Source of the DNA: an uncultured Clostridia bacterium
Lineage (GTDB): Bacteria; Bacillota; Clostridia; Christensenellales; CAG-917
Direction of reading: 5' to 3'
NCBI GenBank assembly: GCA_900554085.1
Contig: USGA01000016.1
Coordinates: 1 to 9,303, forward strand
DNA length: 9,303 nucleotides
The number at the start of each line of letters is the position of its first letter. Position 1 is the first letter of the stretch. Under the pieces are notes generated by a model, which had not been told where the DNA came from, ran no database searches, and was given only the letters and a program-made list of their open reading frames with translations. Below are positions 1-6,407 of the stretch, piece by piece. The position numbers and the translations under genes were made by a program.

Positions 1-34
1 ATATATTATAGAACCGTACATTTCAAAAAGCAAG

Positions 35-53
35 AAATCGGAGGAACCGATTT
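35..53 (+). promoter_or_regulatory. Hairpin presenting the tmcAL Shine-Dalgarno in its loop
   Basis: A perfect 7-bp inverted repeat, AAATCGG (35-41) and CCGATTT (47-53), encloses the five-base loop AGGAA, which is most of the ribosome binding site. A G-U pair (34/54) could extend the stem into the TTG start codon (53-55). The Shine-Dalgarno GGAGGA (40-45) lies 7 nt before the start, so it is well placed. The structure is read directly from the sequence. A regulatory role is inferred, and such a short stem could also be incidental. Confidence 0.45.
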
Positions 54-1150
54 TGAAAATCACCGCCGTAATCGCGGAGTACAATCCGCTCCACAACGGG
101 CACTTCAAAATGCTCAAAAAAGCGCGCCGAGAGACCAAACCCGACGCGCTCGTCGTGGTTATGAGCGGCAGTTTCACGGAGCGCGGCGATATATGCGTAG
201 CCGACAAGTACACCCGTGCTCAATGGGCGCTCGAGGCGGGCGCCGACCTCGTCATAGAATTGCCCACGGTCTACACCATAGCCCCCGCACAACGGTTTGC
301 GGAAGGGGCGATAAAAACGCTGTCTATGCTCGGGGAATTCACCCTGTGCTTCGGCACCGAAACAAAGGAACTCGAGGAACTCGGTTACGTTGCGGAGTTT
401 ATGCAAAGCGAATCGCGCGATATGCAGTTTATGCTCCGCGACTATCTCTCCCAGGGCTACTCCGTTGCCAAGTCCCGCACCCTTGCTCTGGAACGCATAA
501 GCCCGGACATCGCCAACCTGGTGCAATCGCCCAACAATATACTGGGCGTCGAATACATCAAGGCGGGGTCGCGTTACGGCGACAGAATTTCCTTCCACAG
601 CATAGAACGCAAGCCCGACAACAACAAGACGATTGTCTGCTCCACCAAAATCCGCACGCTTATGGAAGAGGGCAAGGATTATTCGGCTTTCGTGCCGGAA
701 TTCGTCAAAATCGACTCCCCCACCGATTCCGAAAAATACGGCACGGTGTCCACTTACGCGATGCGCACCAAGACGGTGGACGAACTCGCAGAAATCGCGG
801 GAATCTCAGAAGGTATGGAAAACAGGATTGTCAAAACGGAGTTCAACAACTTCGCGGAATTCCTGCGCCTCACCACACGGCGTTACACCCGTTCCACGAT
901 AAAACGCATAGCCGCGTCGGCTACCTGCGGGGTTACCAAAGACCTCGTCGCGCTTGCGGCGGAGGAAAAGCCCTATACCACCGTACTCGCCGTGTCCGAA
1001 AAAAAGAAAAAGGCACTCTTCCCCTTGCTTGCGGCGTCCGACGGCTACTTTTTCTTCAAGCCGTCAGACTGCCCCGAAGGACACCCGATTCGTCCGCTTA
1101 TCGACCTGGACGAACGCGCGGCCAAAATTCTGAGGTTGTGCCGCCCTTGA
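53..1150 (+). CDS. tmcAL: tRNA(Met) cytidine acetate ligase, TmcAL (YlbM family)
   Basis: In characterised family members this cytoplasmic enzyme uses ATP and acetate, through acetyl-adenylate, to form N4-acetylcytidine at the wobble position of elongator tRNA-Met, which supports accurate AUG reading. The 365-residue length is slightly below the usual ~400. Visible motifs are the nucleotidyltransferase HIGH-type HNGH at residues 14-17 after the typical opening EYNPLHNGH, SGSFTERGD at 38-46, the family signature PNNILGVEYIK at 160-170 and STKIR at 197-201, equivalent to the SxTxIR motif. The start is TTG at 53: the N-terminal strand and HNGH motif require this frame to begin here, and GGAGGA lies 7 nt upstream. 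In Bacillus the ylbM and ylbJ genes lie close together. Here a glycosidase gene sits between the two homologues. A promoter may lie at the left edge, where TATATTATA resembles a -10 element, but any -35 would be outside the window. Confidence 0.95.
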   Translation: MKITAVIAEYNPLHNGHFKMLKKARRETKPDALVVVMSGSFTERGDICVADKYTRAQWALEAGADLVIELPTVYTIAPAQRFAEGAIKTLSMLGEFTLCFGTETKELEELGYVAEFMQSESRDMQFMLRDYLSQGYSVAKSRTLALERISPDIANLVQSPNNILGVEYIKAGSRYGDRISFHSIERKPDNNKTIVCSTKIRTLMEEGKDYSAFVPEFVKIDSPTDSEKYGTVSTYAMRTKTVDELAEIAGISEGMENRIVKTEFNNFAEFLRLTTRRYTRSTIKRIAASATCGVTKDLVALAAEEKPYTTVLAVSEKKKKALFPLLAASDGYFFFKPSDCPEGHPIRPLIDLDERAAKILRLCRP

Positions 1151-1157
1151 AATCTGT

Positions 1158-1180
1158 CCTCTCAAAAGAGGGGTTTTATT
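1158..1180 (+). terminator. Weak possible terminator after tmcAL
   Basis: CCTCT (1158-1162) pairs with AGAGG (1167-1171) around a 4-nt loop, followed by GGTTTTATT. The stem is only 5 bp (6 with a U-G pair) and the T-run is interrupted, so termination is likely partial and some transcripts may continue into the GH3 gene. Confidence 0.35.
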
Positions 1181-1191
1181 CGCACAAAAGC

Positions 1192-1214
1192 GCGCGTTAA
1201 ACCGTTTTTCGCGC
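1192..1214. promoter_or_regulatory. Near-palindromic operator-like site upstream of the GH3 gene
   Basis: A 23-bp dyad centred on base 1203 has arms GCGCGTTAAAC (1192-1202) and GTTTTTCGCGC (1204-1214), matching at 9 of 11 symmetric positions. It ends 42 nt before the GH3 start codon. Size, symmetry and position fit a repressor operator of the kind that LacI-family proteins use at glycosidase genes, but no regulator gene is present in the window and no clear sigma-A promoter is visible beside it. It could instead act as an RNA hairpin. Confidence 0.35.
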
Positions 1215-1256
1215 ATTGAGAAGCACTTTCTGCACATTAAGTTCAAGGAGGGATTT

Positions 1257-3650
1257 ATGGGTCTCAAACAGAAAATCGTATCGTCGGTCACACGCGTTGT
1301 GTCCCGTCTTATGGGCGGTCTTTCTCAGGACGAAAACGGCGGAACAGTCAATGCGGAACCCTTCGTCGGCATGCCCGAAGCGGCTCGCGCCGCCGCGGCG
1401 GAAGGCTCCGTACTGCTCGTCAACGACGGCGTCCTGCCTCTGTCCGCCGACAGCAAAGTCGCCCTCTTCGGCAGGGTGCAGACCGATTGGTTCTATGTCG
1501 GATACGGCTCAGGCGGAGACGTCCGCACCCCCTATCTCGTTTCGCCCGTCGAGGGCTTGCTGAACGCGGGAGTGAAACTGGATTCCGAATTGCTGGACAA
1601 ATACAGACAGTTTGCCGATAAATATCCCGCCGACCACGGCTTCTGGGGACATTGGCCGTACTCGCACCCCGAAATGCCCGTTACCGAAGAGGAAATCCGC
1701 GCCGCGGCGGCACGCAACGACGTGGCGGTCGTTTGTATAGGACGCTCTGCGGGAGAAGACCGCGACAACAAGGCAAAACGCGGCAGTTATTATCTTACTT
1801 CAGCCGAAGAAAAATTGCTGAAGGACGTTTCGTCTGCGTTTGAAAAGACGGTCGTCGTGCTGGACATCGGCGCGATTATGGATATGTCGTGGTGCAGGAA
1901 ATACCACGTTTCCGCACTTCTCGTGGTCTGGCAAGGCGGAATGGAAGCAGGCAACGCCCTTGCCGACGTGCTCACGGGAAAAGCCGAGCCGGGCGGCAGA
2001 TTGACCGATACCGTGGCGCTCCGCCTTTCCGACTATCCGTCCTCTTCAGATTTCGGCGGAAAGCAGTTCAACAACTACACCGAGGACATTTACGTCGGCT
2101 ACCGCTATTTCGAAACCTTCGCTCCCGAAAAGGTGCTGTTCCCGTTCGGCGCCGGCAAGGGCTACACGTCGTTTTCCGCCGACTTGTCGTCGCTGTCGCT
2201 GGACGGCACCAGAGTGACCGCGAAAGTCAAAGTAATCAACGTAGGCGACCGTGTCGGGCGCGAAGTTGTGCAACTTTATATGCGCACCCCTTCCGCTATG
2301 ATTCCCACGCCGCACCGCGTGCTCGCGGCATTTGCGAAAACGCCTTCGGTTAATCCCGGGCAAAGCACCGAAGTAACTCTTGCGTTCGACCTTTGCGACT
2401 TTGCCTCTTTCGACGAAGCCGACAGCCGTTATATGCTCGAAGCGGGAGAATACCTCTTCTTCCTGGGCGGCGACGTCCGCTCCGCTCTCCCCGCGGGCAG
2501 CGTTTTCCTCGACGGCAACTATTACAAGCAGACCGTATCCGCTTCCGCTCCCGTGAGACGTTTCTCCCGCCTGACCGAGCGTGACGGAAAACCCGTGCGC
2601 GAACACGTTCCCCTCTCTAAAGTCAACCTCAGGAACCGTATCCTCGACAATATCCCCGCAGTTCTGCCCTCCTGTAAAGACGCCGTGACGTTCGACGACG
2701 TGCGCGAAGGCAAACGCACCCTGGAGGAATTCGTGGCGACGCTGTCTTTCGACGAACTGGAAGCCATATCCCGAGGCGATTTCATTATGAACAGCCCTTT
2801 GGGCACCGCGGGCAACGCGGGAGTGCTGGGCGGCACCTGCGCTTCTCTGCGCGAAAAGGGAGTGCCCGCAATCACCACCACGGACGGCCCCTCGGGACTG
2901 CGTCTGAAAGCCTCCTGCTCCCTGCTCCCTTCGGCGGCGGTGCTGGCTTGCTCGTGGGACGTCGATTTGGTCTGCAATCTCTGCACTCTGTTGGGACGGG
3001 AAATGTCCGAAAAAGGTTCCGACGTCGTTCTCGCCCCCGGTATGAACATTCACCGCAACCCTCTTTGCGGACGCAATTTCGAATACTTCTCCGAGGACCC
3101 GCTCATCACGGGTAAAATAGCGGCGGCTTACGTCCGCGGCGTGCAGTCCTCCCGCGTTTCCGCCTGCCCCAAACATTTTGCGTGCAACAATCAGGAAGTC
3201 CGACGTTGTTACAACGACTCGCGCGTGTCCGAGCGTGCTCTCAGGGAGATTTACCTGAAAGGCTTCGAAATCGTCGTCAAAGAGGCAAAGCCGCGTTTCG
3301 TAATGACTTCGTACAACAAAATCAACGGCGTGTGGGGACACTACAATTACGACCTCTGCACAACCGTACTTCGCGGCGAATGGGGCTACCGCGGCGCCGT
3401 TATGACCGACTGGTGGATGCGCTATTCGTTCAGCCCCGAATTCCCGAGCGTACGCGACAACGGATACCGCGTGCGCGCTCAGGTCGACATACTTATGCCC
3501 GGCGGAAAACGTTTCGGCAAACACAAACCCGACGGCACATTGCTCGAGAGCGTGGGCAAACGCGACGGTTTGACGCTTGCCGAAATGCAACGCACCGCCC
3601 TGAACGTTCTCCGCGCGGTGTTGCCGTTGCGCGGTTCCGACAAGCAATAG
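1257..3650 (+). CDS. Family 3 glycoside hydrolase (beta-glucosidase type), C-terminal domain first
   Basis: This retaining exo-acting glycosidase of family GH3 (797 residues) probably releases glucose or a related sugar from beta-linked oligosaccharides. The domain order is reversed. A GH3 C-terminal-type domain (about residues 42-300) carries GRSAGEDRDN (162-171), whose Glu167 matches the acid/base of related enzymes. A fibronectin-III-like domain follows (about 303-418), and then the TIM-barrel catalytic domain (about 478-795). The barrel shows DGPSGLRL from Asp543, the KH pair at 639-640, and the nucleophile Asp718 in MTDWW. The same order is known from Ruminococcus albus and Butyrivibrio fibrisolvens beta-glucosidases. 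No signal peptide is visible, so it is probably cytoplasmic and acts on imported short oligosaccharides. AAGGAGGG (1245-1252) fixes the ATG start. Both catalytic residues are present, so the enzyme looks intact. Exact substrate cannot be read from sequence; beta-xylosidase or another exo-glycosidase activity is possible. Confidence 0.93.
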   Translation: MGLKQKIVSSVTRVVSRLMGGLSQDENGGTVNAEPFVGMPEAARAAAAEGSVLLVNDGVLPLSADSKVALFGRVQTDWFYVGYGSGGDVRTPYLVSPVEGLLNAGVKLDSELLDKYRQFADKYPADHGFWGHWPYSHPEMPVTEEEIRAAAARNDVAVVCIGRSAGEDRDNKAKRGSYYLTSAEEKLLKDVSSAFEKTVVVLDIGAIMDMSWCRKYHVSALLVVWQGGMEAGNALADVLTGKAEPGGRLTDTVALRLSDYPSSSDFGGKQFNNYTEDIYVGYRYFETFAPEKVLFPFGAGKGYTSFSADLSSLSLDGTRVTAKVKVINVGDRVGREVVQLYMRTPSAMIPTPHRVLAAFAKTPSVNPGQSTEVTLAFDLCDFASFDEADSRYMLEAGEYLFFLGGDVRSALPAGSVFLDGNYYKQTVSASAPVRRFSRLTERDGKPVREHVPLSKVNLRNRILDNIPAVLPSCKDAVTFDDVREGKRTLEEFVATLSFDELEAISRGDFIMNSPLGTAGNAGVLGGTCASLREKGVPAITTTDGPSGLRLKASCSLLPSAAVLACSWDVDLVCNLCTLLGREMSEKGSDVVLAPGMNIHRNPLCGRNFEYFSEDPLITGKIAAAYVRGVQSSRVSACPKHFACNNQEVRRCYNDSRVSERALREIYLKGFEIVVKEAKPRFVMTSYNKINGVWGHYNYDLCTTVLRGEWGYRGAVMTDWWMRYSFSPEFPSVRDNGYRVRAQVDILMPGGKRFGKHKPDGTLLESVGKRDGLTLAEMQRTALNVLRAVLPLRGSDKQ

Positions 3651-3690
3651 GGCGAACGCCGTTCAGCCAGTGCGTAAAGAAACAAGACTA

Positions 3691-3717
3691 AAAAGCAACC
3701 TTCGGGTTGCTTTTTTT
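3691..3717 (+). terminator. Strong UUCG-tetraloop terminator after the GH3 gene
   Basis: GCAACC (3695-3700) pairs with GGTTGC (3705-3710) around a TTCG tetraloop. Four A residues precede the stem and seven T residues (3711-3717) follow it. This is a textbook intrinsic terminator, and it separates the GH3 transcript from ylbJ. Confidence 0.93.
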
Positions 3718-3744
3718 GCCGCAACCGTCACTTGTCCCCTTGCC

Positions 3745-3773
3745 TTATATTTCGGAGAGCGACGGCATATATT
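3745..3773 (+). promoter_or_regulatory. Sigma-E-like sporulation promoter for ylbJ
   Basis: TTATATT (3745-3751) and CATATATT (3766-3773) are separated by 14 bp. The Bacillus sigma-E consensus is KMATATT, 14-15 bp, CATACANT. The -35 matches 6 of 7 positions and the -10 matches 6 of 7 defined positions. In B. subtilis ylbJ is a mother-cell sigma-E gene, so the site fits the product. Transcription would start near 3780, which is almost exactly the proposed GTG start (3779). Identification rests on the consensus only. Confidence 0.5.
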
Positions 3774-3778
3774 ACGGT

Positions 3779-4888
3779 GTGAAAAAAGCCTTCCCCGTCA
3801 TTGCCGTGACAATATTTATGGTGCTTATAGCAGTCAAACCCGATTATTTTTCGGCCTCTGCGGCGCGCGGGCTGGCATTGTTCGCAACGTCCGTACTGCC
3901 CTCGGTCTTTCCGTTCTTCTTCTGCTCCACTTTTCTGACCGCTATGGGCGCGGCGAAAGCGCTTTCGCGCATAGGCGCGAAGCCCGTACGCGCGCTTTTC
4001 AACGCTCCGCCCGAAGGTGCGTATGCGCTCACAATGTCTATGCTGAGCGGCTATCCCGTGGGAGCGGCAGTAACCGCCGACCTCTACGAGCGCGCCGCCA
4101 TCGACGACGATTCCGCAAGAAAAATCGCCTCTTTCGCATCCACGTCGGGCCCCGCTTTCGTGTTGGGCATGGTGGGCGGGGTGCTGTTCGACTCCGCTGC
4201 CGTCGGCGCGCTGCTGCTCGGTGCGCATTTCCTGTCCGCTCTGCTCGTAGGCGTTATTTTCAGAGGGCGAAAAAACACGGGAAACGGAAGAGCGACAAAA
4301 AAAACCGACAAATTCCCGAAGCGCATCGGAAACAGGCGCGCCCGCGTCAAGGACAATTTCCCTCATCATCTCTCCGATACAAACGTTAAAACCGAAACGG
4401 CATCAACCGACAACCCGTCTGCCGCCGCTCAATCGGAAAAGCGTGCCGCAGTATTTGCGCTCGACACGGACAATGCGCTCAGCGACAGTATTCGCTCTTC
4501 CACACTCGCTATGCTTGCGGTGGGAGGATACGTGGTGCTGGGGAATATGCTTGTGGACGCTCTCGCGTTGACAGGGCTCGAAAACGCAGTATACAGCCTG
4601 TTGCCGAGAGAAGCGGCGCAGGCATTGCTCGCTTTCGCATTCGGAGCGATAGAAATGACGCGCGGTTGTCTGACCGCATCGGACGTATCGTATCTGCCCG
4701 TAGCCGCCGCGACGACCGCGGCGTGCATATCGTTCGGAGGACTTTCCGTTATGCTGCAAAGCCACGCTTTTCTGTCGCGTTGCAAAATCAAGATTCCTTC
4801 CATATTGCTTCGAAAATCCGTACAGGCGATTCTTGCTTTTGCAATAACCTATTTAATCTTTCTCCCCTTTCGACAAATTCTGACATAA
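3779..4888 (+). CDS. ylbJ: YlbJ/SpoVV-like sporulation integral membrane protein
   Basis: In B. subtilis YlbJ (SpoVV) sits in the outer forespore membrane and is needed to move dipicolinic acid from mother cell to spore. From the GTG start the protein has 369 residues, against about 400 in Bacillus. It has two Gate (nucleoside-recognition-like) halves. The first has hydrophobic segments near residues 4-19 and 30-58, the SGYPVGA motif at 90-96 and SGPAF at 123-127. The second contains EMTRG at 292-296 and ends with two or three membrane spans. A basic hydrophilic stretch of about 75 residues (162-238) joins the halves. The start is uncertain. The frame is open back to a TTG at 3707, but that lies inside the preceding terminator. 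GTG 3779 gives a Bacillus-like N-terminus (KKAF then a membrane helix), yet has no well-spaced Shine-Dalgarno: GGAGAG (3754-3759) is 19 nt away. ATG 3818 is the next alternative. Confidence 0.82.
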   Translation: MKKAFPVIAVTIFMVLIAVKPDYFSASAARGLALFATSVLPSVFPFFFCSTFLTAMGAAKALSRIGAKPVRALFNAPPEGAYALTMSMLSGYPVGAAVTADLYERAAIDDDSARKIASFASTSGPAFVLGMVGGVLFDSAAVGALLLGAHFLSALLVGVIFRGRKNTGNGRATKKTDKFPKRIGNRRARVKDNFPHHLSDTNVKTETASTDNPSAAAQSEKRAAVFALDTDNALSDSIRSSTLAMLAVGGYVVLGNMLVDALALTGLENAVYSLLPREAAQALLAFAFGAIEMTRGCLTASDVSYLPVAAATTAACISFGGLSVMLQSHAFLSRCKIKIPSILLRKSVQAILAFAITYLIFLPFRQILT

Positions 4889-4892
4889 TACA

Positions 4893-4922
4893 TTGACTAT
4901 TGGCAAAATATAAATTTATGCT
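4893..4922 (+). promoter_or_regulatory. Possible sigma-A promoter for the helix-turn-helix gene
   Basis: TTGACT (4893-4898) and TATGCT (4917-4922) are separated by 18 bp in an AT-rich gap, the only strongly AT-rich stretch near here. The -35 matches 5 of 6 and the -10 matches 4 of 6 consensus positions. Initiation would fall near 4929, inside the 5' arm of the hairpin described next. Confidence 0.4.
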
Positions 4923-4959
4923 GTCTCCGAAAGAGGGGTTCCCGCTCACTGTCGGAGGT
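4923..4959 (+). promoter_or_regulatory. Hairpin that could hide the Shine-Dalgarno of the helix-turn-helix gene
   Basis: CTCCGA (4925-4930) is the exact complement of TCGGAG (4952-4957). Two flanking G-U pairs extend the stem to 8 bp (4923-4930 with 4952-4959). The 3' arm contains the whole ribosome binding site GGAGGT (4954-4959), which lies 8 nt before the ATG at 4968. If formed, the stem would block initiation. Pairing is read from the sequence; function is inferred. Confidence 0.45.
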
Positions 4960-4967
4960 CAGATAAA

Positions 4968-5456
4968 ATGTTGAAAAATTGGAGCAACATCGCGCTTGTT
5001 GCTGTTTCGCATACGCAAAAACTGCTGGACGAACTCGATTTCGCCTTCAATTCCCGATTATCGTCCGCTTTCGGGAGTATTCATCTTAAAAACGGAGTGA
5101 CCACGGAACAGTTAGTCCGCGAAATGCTGAACATCAATCATTCCAAGCGAAAGATAACGGAATTGAAAAACGCCGTCGAGACTTCTCTCGCCTCTCTCGA
5201 CGCGAATCACAGGGATATCCTCACAAAAAGAATACTTTCCAAGATGTCGTTCAGAGAAATTGCCGATGCGGACTGCATCTCTCTTCGCACGGCTTTTCGA
5301 CGTTTCGAGAGCGCGCAACTCGCGCTGTTGCGGGCGTTGCGAAGGCAGGGGTACAGCGAAGAACGACTGACGATAGAGTTCGCCGAAATTCCACAACTCG
5401 CCGCTATAGCCGAAAGACTTGGCGGCGAAAATTATTTTGTGGCGAGCAGGGAGTGA
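4968..5456 (+). CDS. Small sigma-70 region-4-like helix-turn-helix protein, function unknown
   Basis: This is a 162-residue cytoplasmic protein. Residues 71-125 resemble sigma-70 region 4: a helix beginning ETSLASLDANHRDILTKR, then SFREIADADCISLRTAFRRF (94-113) as the DNA-contacting helix-turn-helix, and a trailing basic helix ending LLRALRRQG. No sigma region 2 is present, so it is unlikely to melt promoters alone and may be a DNA-binding regulator or sigma partner. The first 70 residues are not recognised and show no membrane segment. The last ~30 residues are acidic and hydrophobic. GGAGGT 8 nt upstream supports the ATG start. It lies 79 bp after ylbJ with its own possible promoter and is followed by a strong terminator. 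I do not recognise a named family. A YlxM-type or ECF-derived fragment is a possible alternative, but the gene reads as complete. Confidence 0.82.
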   Translation: MLKNWSNIALVAVSHTQKLLDELDFAFNSRLSSAFGSIHLKNGVTTEQLVREMLNINHSKRKITELKNAVETSLASLDANHRDILTKRILSKMSFREIADADCISLRTAFRRFESAQLALLRALRRQGYSEERLTIEFAEIPQLAAIAERLGGENYFVASRE

Positions 5457-5497
5457 CTTCACCGCCCTTTTTGCCGTCGGCAACGCGCTCACCGCGC

Positions 5498-5512
5498 GCC
5501 TGTTCCGCAGGC
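5498..5512. repeat. Small inverted repeat followed by ATTGAGAA
   Basis: GCCTG (5498-5502) pairs with CAGGC (5508-5512) around TTCCG, and ATTGAGAA follows directly (5513-5520). The dyad at 1192-1214 is followed by the same eight bases (1215-1222) although its stem sequence differs. Another inverted repeat, TTGCCG/CGGCAA, lies just upstream at 5471-5483. Its role is unknown. Confidence 0.35.
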
Positions 5513-5538
5513 ATTGAGAAATATCGCAAACTTAAAAG

Positions 5539-5562
5539 AAAACGCCCCAAGAGGGGCGTTTT
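5539..5562. terminator. Strong bidirectional terminator between convergent genes
   Basis: AAAACGCCCC (5539-5548) pairs with GGGGCGTTTT (5553-5562) around AAGA. T residues follow on the plus strand (to 5563), and on the minus strand the hairpin is followed by CTTTTAAG, so it can stop both the rightward helix-turn-helix transcript and the leftward operon. Confidence 0.92.
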
Positions 5563-5599
5563 TGTTTAGGTTTCCCGCGCATTGAGGGTGCGCGCTTGT

Positions 5600-6397
5600 T
5601 CACTTCGCAAAGCGTTTCATATAGTAAGCGTATTGCGCGAATACTATGCCTGCGTCTTCCAGTTCCCTGTTCCAACGCTTGACCCACTCGAAAGTGCAGT
5701 ATCCGTCATATCCGTTGTAAAGGAGCGTTTCGATGGCTTCCTTTACGGGCACGTCGCCGTATCCCATCATCTTGTAGGCAACCTTACCTTTCTCTATAAC
5801 GCTGTCCTTGAGATGAACGTATTTGATTTTGCCGCCGAGATTGGCGACCGTTTCGGCAATGCTTTCGTCGTTGAACCTGTAGGGGTGATGCACGTCCCAC
5901 AGCGCGCCGCCGCCTTCGCCCGCTTCGTCGAGGAAAGCCGCGAGTTTAGCCGTGTCCACGAAAAGCCCGTTGGTCTCCATAAGAGGAGTGACTCCCGTGC
6001 CTTTTGCGTATTCCACGACTTCGGCGTATTGTTTCCTGCACAATTCGATGTCTCCGCCGTCGAAGTAGGGTTTATCGGTTGACATAACGCGCACGAATTC
6101 CGCCCCGACTTTTGCCGCGAGGTCGATATAAGCCTTGGCTTCGTCCACGCTCTTGCCTTTTACGGAGTGGTCGGCAAGCGCGGCACCGGAGGTGAGCATT
6201 GCGATTTTTATGCCCGTCTCGTCGAGCAACTTCCCGGTTTTTGCGAAATCGACGGTGAGTTCGGGCGCGGCGGGAGCGTAAATCTCGCCGCCTATTCCTC
6301 TTATTTCTATTGCGTCGTAACCGAGGTCTTTTGCGGCGGACACTATGTCGCCGAACCTCCAGTCAGGGCAGCCTATGGTCGAAAAACAAAGTTTCAT
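5600..6397 (-). CDS. Sugar phosphate isomerase/epimerase family protein (xylose isomerase-like TIM barrel)
   Basis: This is a 265-residue protein of the AP endonuclease 2/xylose isomerase-like barrel family, whose members isomerise or epimerise sugars, sugar phosphates or inositol derivatives using a divalent metal. The likely metal ligands are all present: Glu141 in METNG, Asp168 in WDVHHP, His195 in YVHLKD and Glu237 in FEW. Length and the opening MKLCFSTIGCPDW are typical. No signal peptide is seen, so it is cytoplasmic. Substrate cannot be deduced. It is the last gene of the leftward operon, 10 bp after the acyl-CoA ligase. Its AAGGAGGG Shine-Dalgarno (minus strand, 6409 to 6402) overlaps that gene's TAA stop, which fixes the ATG and implies coupled translation. 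The bidirectional terminator lies about 40 bp beyond its end. No sugar transporter or kinase is beside it. Confidence 0.88.
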   Translation of the reverse strand: MKLCFSTIGCPDWRFGDIVSAAKDLGYDAIEIRGIGGEIYAPAAPELTVDFAKTGKLLDETGIKIAMLTSGAALADHSVKGKSVDEAKAYIDLAAKVGAEFVRVMSTDKPYFDGGDIELCRKQYAEVVEYAKGTGVTPLMETNGLFVDTAKLAAFLDEAGEGGGALWDVHHPYRFNDESIAETVANLGGKIKYVHLKDSVIEKGKVAYKMMGYGDVPVKEAIETLLYNGYDGYCTFEWVKRWNRELEDAGIVFAQYAYYMKRFAK

Positions 6398-6407
6398 ACT
6401 TCCCTCC

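Noticed and set aside
1197..1210. CcpA-type catabolite-repression (cre) site before the GH3 gene
   Set aside because: Only about 10 of 14 positions fit and the central CG spacing is off. The wider dyad at 1192-1214 describes the site better.
2046..3647. Open frame of 533 codons antisense to the GH3 gene
   Set aside because: It is a codon-bias shadow of a gene with intact catalytic motifs, and its translation is His/Val/Gly-rich with no domain.
3707..3778. Longer N-terminus for the YlbJ-like protein from TTG 3707
   Set aside because: The codon lies inside the 3' arm of the UUCG terminator, has no ribosome binding site, and adds 24 residues without resemblance to the family.
3670..4389. Plus-strand open frame crossing the terminator and overlapping ylbJ
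   Set aside because: Its translation is Arg-rich and lacks membrane segments. The overlapping ylbJ frame matches a known family, and this frame would have to start before a strong terminator.
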